From positions 1 to 64,000 of the forward strand of contig JAGBKB010000064.1 in NCBI GenBank assembly GCA_017934175.1: a stretch of 64,000 nucleotides of DNA, read 5' to 3'. Below, one piece after another: positions 25,178-33,799 of the stretch. The DNA is from Lachnospiraceae bacterium (lineage in GTDB: Bacteria; Bacillota; Clostridia; Lachnospirales; Lachnospiraceae). The notes beneath the pieces were generated by a model. That model was not told the DNA's origin and searched no databases. It saw nothing but the letters and a program-made list of their open reading frames with translations. Position numbers and translations under genes: made by a program. Numbering within the stretch: the stretch's first letter is position 1; each line of letters begins with the position of its first letter.

Positions 25178-25869
25178 TGAAGTATCACAGTTCTTGGAAA
25201 AAATTAATAGATGAAAGTAAGACATTGTATGAGATGGAAAGATTTGTAGATATTACTCCTGATATATGCCCACTTAAAAAAGATGTATTTAGATTTTTAA
25301 ATTGTGATTTAAGCCACACGAAATATATAATATTGGGGATGGACCCATATCCATCAACTTATATAGATAGGGGAGAAGTAAAACCTGTTGCAACGGGTAG
25401 AGCATTTGAAGTTTATAATATTGATAGATGGACTGATAAATATAGACAGAGTTCTCTCGCTAATATTTTTAAGGCGCTATGTTTTTATAAATATAATAAA
25501 AAGTACAGCATGAGCGAGTTGCGAGAATTAGAAGATGCAGGGAAATTAAGTTTTATAAACATACATGATTGGTTTGACACTATGGAAGAAAATGGAGTTA
25601 TTTTTTTAAATGCTACACTTACAACTGTTATCGGGAAAGTAGGAGCACATATAACCATATGGGAAAGTTTTATGAATGAGTTGATTAGTTTTATAAATGA
25701 TAACTCATCATGTATGTGGCTCATATGGGGAGATATGGCATTAAATAGAGTAAAAGGAATTATAAACCTTGATAGAATTATTTATTCTTGTCATCCTGCA
25801 AGCCGAAGTAAAAATGATTTTATAGAAAATAATTGTTTTAAGAAAGCAAAAGGAATAGAGTGGTTTTAA
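25177..25869 (+). CDS. uracil-DNA glycosylase-like protein
   Basis: The 230-residue protein fits the uracil-DNA glycosylase superfamily. The motif LGMDPYPS (about residues 52-59) corresponds to GQDPYH with Gln replaced by Met and His by Pro; the catalytic Asp is kept. ATGRAFEV, FLNATLT and WLIWGDMA match later conserved strands. SCHPASRS replaces the classical HPSPLS loop and keeps its His. The enzyme would excise uracil from DNA, but the altered water-activating loop may change specificity or rate. It is cotranscribed with recO, consistent with a repair role. Confidence 0.75.
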   Translation: MKYHSSWKKLIDESKTLYEMERFVDITPDICPLKKDVFRFLNCDLSHTKYIILGMDPYPSTYIDRGEVKPVATGRAFEVYNIDRWTDKYRQSSLANIFKALCFYKYNKKYSMSELRELEDAGKLSFINIHDWFDTMEENGVIFLNATLTTVIGKVGAHITIWESFMNELISFINDNSSCMWLIWGDMALNRVKGIINLDRIIYSCHPASRSKNDFIENNCFKKAKGIEWF

Positions 25870-25887
25870 TAATTTAAGAGGTGGATT

Positions 25888-26481
25888 ATGATTAAAGACA
25901 AAAAGAAAATTGCATTAGTAGCATTATTTTCTGCAATAGGCGCTATACTTATGTATTTAGATTTTCCACTACCTATAGCACCAAGTTTTATAAAGATGGA
26001 CTTGTCTGAACTTCCAGTTATTATTGGTGGTTTCTTGATGGGACCTATTTCGTGTATCGCTATTTCTGTGTTAAAAGTGCTAATTAAGTTTGTTATAAAA
26101 GGTACATCAACTATGTTTGTGGGAGAGTTGGCAAATATAATTGGAAGTATAGCCTATGCATTACCTGCAAGCATAATATATACCAAGTTAAAAACAAAAC
26201 AGAGAGCAATAATAGGTCTTATAATAGGGACAATATTATCAAGTATAATAATAACACTTTGCAATGCAAGTTTCATATTCCCAATTTATATAAAAGTGTT
26301 TAATATGAGTGAAGATGCTATAATAAAAATGTGTAATAAAATATTTCCGTTTATAGATAGTATGGGGAAAGTGTATATATTATCAGTTTTCCCATTTAAT
26401 ATTGTGAAGTTTACTATTACTTCTATAATAACTTGTATATTTTATAAAAATATTTCAAAGACAATTAAGAACATATTATAA
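25888..26481 (+). CDS. ribU: riboflavin ECF transporter S component
   Basis: The 197-residue membrane protein has about six hydrophobic segments. The N-terminal region FPLPIAPSFIKMDLSELPVIIGGFLMGP is split across the first two and carries the RibU/FmnP signature (K-x-D-x-S-x-L-P). With the shared ECF energising module, encoded elsewhere, it would import riboflavin. GAGGTGG lies upstream of ATG 25888, and there is no room for an FMN riboswitch in the 18-base gap. Flavin import fits with the ApbE and Rnf flavoproteins encoded a few kilobases away. It overlaps miaB by one base. Confidence 0.8.
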   Translation: MIKDKKKIALVALFSAIGAILMYLDFPLPIAPSFIKMDLSELPVIIGGFLMGPISCIAISVLKVLIKFVIKGTSTMFVGELANIIGSIAYALPASIIYTKLKTKQRAIIGLIIGTILSSIIITLCNASFIFPIYIKVFNMSEDAIIKMCNKIFPFIDSMGKVYILSVFPFNIVKFTITSIITCIFYKNISKTIKNIL

Positions 26482-27851
26482 TGATTAGTAGTGATACAAA
26501 AACATATAAAATAGTAACTTTTGGTTGCCAAATGAATGCAAGAGATAGTGAAAAACTTGCAGGTGTTCTTTTTAGTAAAGGATATAAAGAAATTGATGAT
26601 GAAGAAAAAGCAGACATAGTTATTTTCAACACTTGCACTGTAAGAGAAAATGCCAACCAAAAACTTTATGGTCATATAGGACAATTAAAATCTTCATATT
26701 TAAAGGATACAAATAAGATTATCGGCATTTGTGGTTGCATGATGCAAGAGAAGGATGAAGTGATAAAGATTAAAGAGAAGTATCCTTATGTAAAACTTAT
26801 TTTTGGAACTCACAATATAGATGAGTTTAGTGAACTGATTGATGAAGTAGTGAAGAGTAATGATAGAGTTATTAAAGTATATGATGAGGGAGAGAGAGTT
26901 GAAAAAACTCTTCCAACTAAAAGGGTATATGATTTTAAGTGCGGAATAAATATTATGTTTGGGTGCAATAATTTTTGTACTTATTGCATCGTACCATATG
27001 TTCGTGGTAGAGAGAGAAGTAGAGATGTAGATAGTATAATTTTGGAAATTAAAAATGTTGTTAAAGATGGCGTTATAGAAATAATGCTCCTTGGACAAAA
27101 TGTAAATTCATATAAGGGAAGAGCAAGCGATAAGTATAGTTTTAAAAATAATGATGAAGTAACTTTTCATGAATTGCTAAATGAAGTTTGTAAGATTGAT
27201 GGTTTAAAAAGAGTTAGATTTATGACATCACATCCTAAAGACTTATCAATGGACTTAATAAATACGATAAAAAATAATGAAAAAGTGTGTAGGCATATAC
27301 ATTTGCCAGTTCAGTCAGGTTCAGATAATATATTAAAAAAGATGAATCGTAAGTATGATAGAAAAAGATATTTAAGTGTTATAGATAGCATAAGAAGTGA
27401 AATCAAAGATGTGGCAATTACTACTGATATAATAGTAGGTTTCCCAGGCGAAACAGAGCAAGATTTTGCTGATACAATAAGTCTTATAAAAGAAGTTAAG
27501 TATGATGCAGTCTTCACATTTGAATATTCAAAGAGAACAGGAACAAAGGCTGCAACTATGGAAGAGCAAGTGCCAAAAGATATTGTAAAAGAAAGATTTA
27601 AAAGACTTTTAGCGGTTGTGGAAGAATGTTCTGGCGTGAATACTAAAAAATATAAAGGTAGAGTTATGGATGCACTTGTTGAGATGGAAGATAAAGAAAA
27701 TGGCAAATTAACTGGAAGATTGAGTAATAACTATTTAGTTCATTTTGAAGGCGATAAGAGTTTGATAGGCAAGATAGTAAATGTAAGATTAAAAAAGAGC
27801 AAAGGGTTTTATTTTGAAGGGGAATATGTAGGGATAGATGGAAATAATTGA
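26481..27851 (+). CDS. miaB: tRNA-2-methylthio-N6-dimethylallyladenosine synthase
   Basis: This 456-residue radical-SAM methylthiotransferase acts on A37 of tRNAs reading U-starting codons. The N-terminal domain holds three cluster Cys (FGCQMNARDSE, NTCTVRENA, ICGCMMQE). The radical-SAM motif is GCNNFCTYCIVPYVRGRERS (about residues 155-174). The C-terminal TRAM domain covers about residues 385-452. The gene start overlaps ribU by one base and its end overlaps mutS by 14 bases. The miaB-mutS order is conserved in Firmicutes. Confidence 0.95.
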   Translation: MISSDTKTYKIVTFGCQMNARDSEKLAGVLFSKGYKEIDDEEKADIVIFNTCTVRENANQKLYGHIGQLKSSYLKDTNKIIGICGCMMQEKDEVIKIKEKYPYVKLIFGTHNIDEFSELIDEVVKSNDRVIKVYDEGERVEKTLPTKRVYDFKCGINIMFGCNNFCTYCIVPYVRGRERSRDVDSIILEIKNVVKDGVIEIMLLGQNVNSYKGRASDKYSFKNNDEVTFHELLNEVCKIDGLKRVRFMTSHPKDLSMDLINTIKNNEKVCRHIHLPVQSGSDNILKKMNRKYDRKRYLSVIDSIRSEIKDVAITTDIIVGFPGETEQDFADTISLIKEVKYDAVFTFEYSKRTGTKAATMEEQVPKDIVKERFKRLLAVVEECSGVNTKKYKGRVMDALVEMEDKENGKLTGRLSNNYLVHFEGDKSLIGKIVNVRLKKSKGFYFEGEYVGIDGNN

Positions 27852-30303
27852 TTTAAAAGTTGAAAATGAAAAAAGTGATTTAGAAAATATGTCTCCTATG
27901 ATGAGACAGTATTTTGATGTTGTAAATCAGCATAAAGATTGCATAATATTCTTTAGAGTTGGTGATTTTTATGAAACTTTTTTTGAGCAAGCAAAACTTG
28001 TAAGTAAAGCACTAAATCTTGTACTTACTGGGAAAGATTGTGGACTTAAAGAAAAAGCACCTATGTGTGGTGTCCCATATCATGCAGTAGATGTGCATAT
28101 GTCAAAACTTATAAAACAGGGGTACAAGGTTGCTATTGCTGAACAAGTAGAAGACCCTAAACTTGCAAAAGGGATAGTTAAAAGAGAAGTGACAAAGATA
28201 ATCACTCCTGGAACTGTACTTGCCGAAGAATATCTTGAAGCAAAAGCCAATAATTACATTTTATCTATATACTATGCAAGTGGTACTTATGGGGTATCGT
28301 TTTTTGATTTTTCAACAGGTGATTTTTTTATTAGTAATGTAAGTGATGATAGTGCACTATTAGATATGATTGTTAAGTATGAGCCAAAAGAAATACTTGC
28401 AAATAATAACATAGCAAATTTAAATCTTAAGATGGCTGAACTGAGAGAAAAGTATGACATAGCCATAACTATTATTGATGATAACATATATACTCTTGAT
28501 AAACTTAAAAATAAAGAGTTTGAATTATTAAATATTCTCTTAACCAATGTTGACAACTATAATGAAATTAAAAATACTAATGTTATTTTTTCAAGTATAG
28601 CCGTTTATTATTATGTCCGTGCAAATCAAAAAAGAGAATTGTCACATCTTGAAAAAATATATTATTTACATGATGAATCATATATGTATCTTGATTCTGC
28701 TACTATTAAAAATCTTGAACTTATAGAAAATAATAATTATAAGGATAGAAAAGGAACTCTGCTTGATGTATTGGATGAAACTAAAACTGCTATGGGCGGA
28801 AGATTTTTAAGAAGAACTATTGAAGAACCACTTAAAAGTGATAGATTAATAATATATAGACAAAATGCTATAAAAGATTTTTTGGAAAATGAAATAGAAC
28901 TCTATGATTTAAGAGATAATCTAAATGCTATTTATGATTTAGAGAGAATTATTACAAGAGTTGATATGAAGCATGCAAATGCTAAAGACTTAATTGCATT
29001 TAAAAACTCTATATATATATTGCCATATGTGAAATCAATTTTAAGTGGTCTAAAATCTGATTTTGCAAAAGACATAACAAACAGATTTGATACACTAAAA
29101 GATTTATATTCACTTATAGATATGAGTATAGTAGATGACCCTCCATATCTTATGCATGAGGGCGGTATTATAAAAGATGGATTTAATGAAGAAATTGATA
29201 AATATAGACAAAGTAAAACTAATGGGAAACAGTGGCTTTTAGACCTTGAACAAAAAGAAAAAGAAAAAACTGGAATAAAAAATCTTAAAATAAAATATAG
29301 TCGTGTCTCTGGATATCTATTTGAGATTACTAATGCATATAAGGGGGAGATACCAGATTATTTTGTAAGAAAGCAAACTTTAGTAAGTGCTGAAAGATAT
29401 ACAACAAAAGAATTGACAGAATTACAAAATACTATTATAAGTGCTGAAGATAGATTATCTACATTGGAATACGAAGTCTTCAAAGAAATAAGAGAAAAAA
29501 TATCAAGTGAAACTTTAAGAATAAAAAACACAGCATCTGACATTGCACTTATTGATGTACTAACAAGTTTTGCTTATGTGGCTAAAAACAATAATTACGT
29601 ATGCCCAAATATTAACAAAAATGGAATAATAAGTATTAAGGATGGTCGCCATCCAGTTATTGAGAAAATAAATAGGTCTGAAGAGTTTATATCAAATGAC
29701 ACAAGTTTAGATAATGAGAATTATATAGATATAATTACTGGACCAAATATGGCTGGTAAATCTACTTATATGAGGCAGACTGCACTTATAGCACTTATGG
29801 CACATATTGGTTCATTTGTGCCTGCAAAAGTTGCTGATATATGCATACTTGATAGAATATTTACAAGAGTAGGTGCAAGTGATGATTTATCGCGAGGAAA
29901 ATCTACTTTTATGGTAGAAATGAGTGAAGTATCTAATATAGTAAAGAATGCCACAAAAGATTCACTCATTATATTGGATGAAATTGGTAGAGGAACAAGT
30001 ACTTATGATGGTTTGTCAATAGCATGGGCAGTAGTTGAATATATTAGTAGTAAAATTAAAGCGAAAACTTTATTTGCCACACATTATCATGAACTTACAG
30101 AGTTAGAAGGTAAAGTCGAAGGGGTAAATAATTTCAATGTAGAAGTTATAGAAAAGGATGACAACATTAGATTCCTTCGAAAAATAGTCAGAGGTTCAGC
30201 AAAAAAAAGTTATGGAATTGCAGTTGCAAAATTGGCTGGGTTGCCTGATGAAATAATAGATAATTCAAAATTACATTTAAAAGAACTATTGGATAAGAGT
30301 TAA
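27838..30303 (+). CDS. mutS: DNA mismatch repair protein MutS
   Basis: The 821-residue MutS recognises base mismatches. The mismatch-reading Phe-x-Glu is in RVGDFYETFF. The connector, lever and clamp domains fill the middle. The ATPase carries GPNMAGKSTYMRQ (Walker A), LIILDEIGRGTSTYDG (Walker B) and TLFATHYHELTELE. The protein ends shortly after the ATPase and lacks the long tail with a tetramerisation and clamp-binding segment seen in longer MutS forms. mutL is not next to it but lies about 24 kb downstream beside gpsA. It is the last gene of the long operon that begins at 17476. Confidence 0.95.
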   Translation: MEIIDLKVENEKSDLENMSPMMRQYFDVVNQHKDCIIFFRVGDFYETFFEQAKLVSKALNLVLTGKDCGLKEKAPMCGVPYHAVDVHMSKLIKQGYKVAIAEQVEDPKLAKGIVKREVTKIITPGTVLAEEYLEAKANNYILSIYYASGTYGVSFFDFSTGDFFISNVSDDSALLDMIVKYEPKEILANNNIANLNLKMAELREKYDIAITIIDDNIYTLDKLKNKEFELLNILLTNVDNYNEIKNTNVIFSSIAVYYYVRANQKRELSHLEKIYYLHDESYMYLDSATIKNLELIENNNYKDRKGTLLDVLDETKTAMGGRFLRRTIEEPLKSDRLIIYRQNAIKDFLENEIELYDLRDNLNAIYDLERIITRVDMKHANAKDLIAFKNSIYILPYVKSILSGLKSDFAKDITNRFDTLKDLYSLIDMSIVDDPPYLMHEGGIIKDGFNEEIDKYRQSKTNGKQWLLDLEQKEKEKTGIKNLKIKYSRVSGYLFEITNAYKGEIPDYFVRKQTLVSAERYTTKELTELQNTIISAEDRLSTLEYEVFKEIREKISSETLRIKNTASDIALIDVLTSFAYVAKNNNYVCPNINKNGIISIKDGRHPVIEKINRSEEFISNDTSLDNENYIDIITGPNMAGKSTYMRQTALIALMAHIGSFVPAKVADICILDRIFTRVGASDDLSRGKSTFMVEMSEVSNIVKNATKDSLIILDEIGRGTSTYDGLSIAWAVVEYISSKIKAKTLFATHYHELTELEGKVEGVNNFNVEVIEKDDNIRFLRKIVRGSAKKSYGIAVAKLAGLPDEIIDNSKLHLKELLDKS

Positions 30304-30392
30304 GAGAAATTATAATAAATGCAAGATTAATTGTAAAAATAATAATTAATTAGGATTTATTTAAAAATATAGGGATAGGGTGGAGTGAAAAT

Positions 30393-31466
30393 ATGAAAAA
30401 ATTATTAGTTATAATAGGAGTAGTTTCTATTATTTGTACAGCATGTAACACGAGAGACATGCAAGATTACAATTATAGTGATAATCAAAAGCCAAGACAA
30501 TATGCTTTTAATGCATTTGATACTGAATGTATGATAAGTTTATGGGGAGTGGAAGATGATAATAGGGCAGAAGATTATTATTATAGTATGAAAACTTTGA
30601 TAGAAAACTATGACAAAGCATTTTCAAAGACAAATGTGGAAAGTGAGATATATGCTATAAATAATCGTACTGAAAATGTAGTATATGTAAGTGAAGAAGT
30701 AGGGAATATTTTTACACTTGCAAAAGATTTTTATAATTGGTCAAATGGAAAGTTTGATATAAGTGCTGGAAAACTATTTACTTTGTGGGATGTAAAAAAT
30801 AGAACAAGTTTGCCAATGCAAAATGAAATTGATGAAGCAAAAACTTATGCTGCTGATTTTGATTATGAAGTTGAGTTTTTAGATGGTGAAAATGAAGAAA
30901 AAGCAAAAATAACTTTTAAGAGTGCTTCTAAAGTTCAATACGATTTAGGTGGTTTAGTTAAAGGTTATTGCTCTGATACTTTAAAAGAGATGCTTGATAA
31001 TAACCACGACATAGATGCTTGTATAGTTAATCTTGGTGGTAATGTCTTAACACATGGAATTGTTGCTGGAAGAAAAGAAGGATTTTTTAAAGTAGGTATA
31101 TTTAAACCATTTACTACAACAAATGAAATAATTGAAGTAGTTGAAGTAAAAGATAGATGTGTTATAACCAGTGGAGATTACCAAAGATATTTTAAAGTTG
31201 ATGGTGATGATAGAGTATATCATCATATTATAGACCCAACAACGGGGTATCCTACAAATAATGGTTTAGATTCTGTAACTATTGTATCTATGAATGGTTT
31301 GCTTGGAGATTATTTGTCAACTTCTTGTATGTTACTTGGAGAAGAGGAATCAAAAAAATTAATTGATTTTGCTAATTCTGCATTTGATGATAAAAACATA
31401 CAAGCCATATATGTAAGAAGTGATGGAACTATTAGTAAATATCCAGAGAAAGTGTATATAAAATAA
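30393..31466 (+). CDS. apbE: FAD:protein FMN transferase, lipoprotein
   Basis: The 357-residue ApbE transfers FMN from FAD to a Thr in target proteins. A lipoprotein-type signal (LLVIIGVVSIICTAC) would anchor it outside the membrane; Cys at -3 of the lipobox is unusual. FDTECMISLWG, KAFSKTNVESEI, DLGGLVKGYCSD, CIVNLGGNV and HIIDPTTGYPTNNG are family motifs. The likely clients are RnfG and RnfD, encoded 2.3 kb downstream, each with an SGAT/TSAT-type flavinylation site. It has its own GGTGGAG site and forms a short unit with rdgB. Confidence 0.93.
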   Translation: MKKLLVIIGVVSIICTACNTRDMQDYNYSDNQKPRQYAFNAFDTECMISLWGVEDDNRAEDYYYSMKTLIENYDKAFSKTNVESEIYAINNRTENVVYVSEEVGNIFTLAKDFYNWSNGKFDISAGKLFTLWDVKNRTSLPMQNEIDEAKTYAADFDYEVEFLDGENEEKAKITFKSASKVQYDLGGLVKGYCSDTLKEMLDNNHDIDACIVNLGGNVLTHGIVAGRKEGFFKVGIFKPFTTTNEIIEVVEVKDRCVITSGDYQRYFKVDGDDRVYHHIIDPTTGYPTNNGLDSVTIVSMNGLLGDYLSTSCMLLGEEESKKLIDFANSAFDDKNIQAIYVRSDGTISKYPEKVYIK

Positions 31467-31467
31467 T

Positions 31468-32124
31468 ATGAGATTAATATTTGCTACCAATAATTTTCAT
31501 AAATTATCTGAAATAAAAGATATATTGGGCAATAAATATAGTCCATATATTTTTACTATGTCTGATTTAAAAATAAGTGTTGACCCAGAAGAGACAGGAA
31601 ATACATTTTCTGAAAATGCATTGATTAAATCTAAAGCCTTATATGAGGAAATGAAAAAGAATAATTTACTTATGAAAGGCGATTATCTTATATCAGATGA
31701 TACAGGACTATGTATTGACTATTTAGATGGGGCTCCAGGAATCAAGTCAGCAAGATTTATGGGAAATGTAAGCCAAGATGAAAAGAATAACAAGATACTG
31801 GAATTATTAAAAGATGTAGAAGATGAGAAGAGAACAGCACATTTTATAACGATTTTGTCTGTTATAGAGATTGGGGATGATATAAGTAATCCCAAAATTT
31901 TAAGTTTTGAAGGTAAAATTAAAGGGTATATACCTAAAAACATTGAAAAAAAAGGTGGCTTTGGCTATGACCCAATTTTTGCTGTTGGGGATGTAAATGA
32001 TATGAAATTAGGTAATGTGAAAACATACTCTAATTTAGGAAGTGAGAAAAAAAACAAAATCAGCCATAGAGCAATAGCGTTATCAAAATTCGTTGAATAT
32101 CTTGAAAAAAACCACAATATATAG
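31468..32124 (+). CDS. rdgB: XTP/dITP diphosphatase (RdgB/HAM1 family)
   Basis: The 218-residue house-cleaning enzyme hydrolyses deaminated purine triphosphates such as dITP and XTP. Signatures are FATNNFHKLSEI (residues 4-15), DPEETGNTFSENA, LISDDTGLCIDYLDGAPG and GGFGYDPIF. An ISHRA motif near the C-terminus completes the site. It starts 1 base after the apbE stop. The nrdR promoter lies within its last codons. Confidence 0.93.
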   Translation: MRLIFATNNFHKLSEIKDILGNKYSPYIFTMSDLKISVDPEETGNTFSENALIKSKALYEEMKKNNLLMKGDYLISDDTGLCIDYLDGAPGIKSARFMGNVSQDEKNNKILELLKDVEDEKRTAHFITILSVIEIGDDISNPKILSFEGKIKGYIPKNIEKKGGFGYDPIFAVGDVNDMKLGNVKTYSNLGSEKKNKISHRAIALSKFVEYLEKNHNI

Positions 32125-32130
32125 TATAAT
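32102..32130 (+). promoter_or_regulatory. promoter of nrdR
   Basis: TTGAAA (32102-32107), 17 bases, TATAAT (32125-32130), inside the 3' end of rdgB. The expected start is near 32137, with GGAGGA at 32150-32155. Confidence 0.75.
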
Positions 32131-32163
32131 GATTTATCATCATGTTTGTGGAGGAATAAATCT

Positions 32164-32628
32164 ATGATGTGTCCATTTTGTAAAGAAGAAGATACTAAAG
32201 TAATAGATTCAAGAAAAAATGATGATTATTGTATAAGAAGAAGAAGAGAGTGCCTTAAATGTAAAAAAAGGTTTACTACCTATGAAAAGATAGAAACTTC
32301 ACCTATTTTAGTGGTAAAAAAAGACAATACAAGAGAACCTTTTGATAAGGATAAATTAAAGAGAGGAATATTAAACTCTTGTATAAAGAGACCTATATCT
32401 TCTAAAATTATTGATAGACTTGCAGATGAAGTAGAAAATGAAGTGTCACTTCGTGATGAGTCAGAAATACCAAGTATTGAAATAGGAGAGTTAGTCTTAA
32501 AAAAATTAAAGAAGATAGATGATATAGCATATATTAGATTCGCATCTGTTTATAGAGAGTTTAAAGAAGTTGAGAGTTTCAATAAAGAGGTAGAAAAGAT
32601 TAAACCTAATAAAAAGAAAATAAAATAG
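32164..32628 (+). CDS. nrdR: transcriptional repressor NrdR
   Basis: ATG 32164 lies 8 bases after GGAGGA; the in-frame ATG at 32146 lies before that site. The 154-residue repressor senses dATP/ATP and controls ribonucleotide reductase genes. The zinc ribbon is CPFC near the start with CLKCKKRFTTYEK at about residues 31-43. The ATP-cone covers about residues 48-138. No ribonucleotide reductase gene is in the window, and I did not find a convincing NrdR box pair at its own promoter. Confidence 0.93.
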   Translation: MMCPFCKEEDTKVIDSRKNDDYCIRRRRECLKCKKRFTTYEKIETSPILVVKKDNTREPFDKDKLKRGILNSCIKRPISSKIIDRLADEVENEVSLRDESEIPSIEIGELVLKKLKKIDDIAYIRFASVYREFKEVESFNKEVEKIKPNKKKIK

Positions 32629-32650
32629 TAGGAGTGAAGTCTATTTTATT

Positions 32651-33190
32651 ATGGGAACAGTTTATATAACAGGTTATTCAGGTGTAGGAAAGTCAATGAT
32701 AGGTCGCCTTATTGCTTCACGAAAAGAGGTTGCGTTTCTTGATACAAATAAAAGAATTGTTGAAAAGGAAAATAAAACTATAAATGATATATATTTAGAT
32801 GATGGTGAAGAGTATTTTCACAAATTAGAAAAAGATATTTTGAAAAATGAAATTAAACCTGGTATGATAATATCACTCGGAGCCAATATACCAAAAGATG
32901 AAGAAAATCGTATACTAATTAAAAAGAGTGGCAAAGTAATATATTTAAGGGCTAAAGCCGATACTATATATAAAAACTTAACGGATTCATATGAAAAAAG
33001 ACCTTATTTAAAAAATAATTTTTCTATATTTACATTAGAACAAAAATTAGAAGAGATGAGACCGTATTATGAAGAACTTGCTAACTATATAGTTGATATA
33101 GATGATAAAACAGTTAGTTCAATATTTAAAGAATCACTTGCAATATATAATTATGAAAACAAAATAAAATATCATATATATATTAAATAA
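32651..33190 (+). CDS. shikimate-kinase-like P-loop protein with altered substrate residues
   Basis: The 179-residue protein has the shikimate kinase fold: Walker [13 protein letters not shown] (residues 8-19), [21 protein letters not shown], a RPYL lid motif and MRPYYEELA near the C-terminus. Compared with E. coli AroK, three shikimate-contact positions differ. The second Asp of the DTD motif is Asn, the Arg of the GE-x2-F-R motif is His, and the GGG motif reads GAN. ATP binding should be intact. It may phosphorylate another small molecule or be a degenerate AroK. No aromatic-pathway gene is nearby. It lies between nrdR and efp and is cotranscribed with nrdR. Confidence 0.75.
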   Translation: MGTVYITGYSGVGKSMIGRLIASRKEVAFLDTNKRIVEKENKTINDIYLDDGEEYFHKLEKDILKNEIKPGMIISLGANIPKDEENRILIKKSGKVIYLRAKADTIYKNLTDSYEKRPYLKNNFSIFTLEQKLEEMRPYYEELANYIVDIDDKTVSSIFKESLAIYNYENKIKYHIYIK

Positions 33191-33209
33191 ATATTTAGGA
33201 GGATTTCCA

Positions 33210-33764
33210 ATGATTTCAGCAGGAGAGTTTAAAAACGGATTAACACTTGAGATTGAAGGACAAGTATGTCAAATAATGGAGTTTCAACATGTGAAACCTG
33301 GAAAGGGGGCTGCATTTGTTAGAACAAAACTACGTGACATAATTAATGGCGGAGTTATTGAAAAAACTTTTAGACCTACTGAAAAGTTTAATCAGGCAGT
33401 TATTGATAGAGTTGATATGCAATATTTATATAATGATGGTATGTATAACTTTATGAATAATAATACTTATGAACAAATCGCACTTTCACCAGAACAAGTT
33501 GGCGATGTAATGAAATTTGTAAAAGAAAATGAAACTTGTAAAGTTATGTTTTATAATGGTAAAGTTTTTAGTGTTGAGCCACCACTTAAAGTAACTTTAG
33601 AGGTTACAGATACTGAACCAGGAATAAAGGGAGATACGCAAACTGGTGCTATGAAACCAGCCACAGTAGAGACAGGTGCAAGCGTAATGGTTCCTCTATT
33701 CATAGATAAGGGTGAAAAAATTATCGTATCTACTGAAACTGGTAAATATGAATCAAGAGCATAA
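33210..33764 (+). CDS. efp: elongation factor P
   Basis: The 184-residue EF-P rescues ribosomes stalled on polyproline stretches. Domain I holds the loop [13 protein letters not shown] with Lys at the position that is modified in other bacteria. Domains II and III follow, ending [15 protein letters not shown] (about 33199-33204) precedes the ATG. No modification genes (epmA/B, ymfI, earP) are seen in the window. A terminator overlaps the stop. Confidence 0.95.
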   Translation: MISAGEFKNGLTLEIEGQVCQIMEFQHVKPGKGAAFVRTKLRDIINGGVIEKTFRPTEKFNQAVIDRVDMQYLYNDGMYNFMNNNTYEQIALSPEQVGDVMKFVKENETCKVMFYNGKVFSVEPPLKVTLEVTDTEPGIKGDTQTGAMKPATVETGASVMVPLFIDKGEKIIVSTETGKYESRA

Positions 33765-33789
33765 AAATATATGCTCTTTTATTTTTTTA
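33756..33789 (+). terminator. terminator after efp
   Basis: The 8-bp stem AGAGCATA (33756-33763) with TATGCTCT (33770-33777) is followed by TTT-A-TTTTTTT. The efp stop codon lies inside the stem. Confidence 0.88.
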
Positions 33790-33799
33790 GGGGGACGAT

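Noticed and set aside
25870-25887. FMN riboswitch before ribU
   Set aside because: The gap is only 18 bases and the preceding region is coding.
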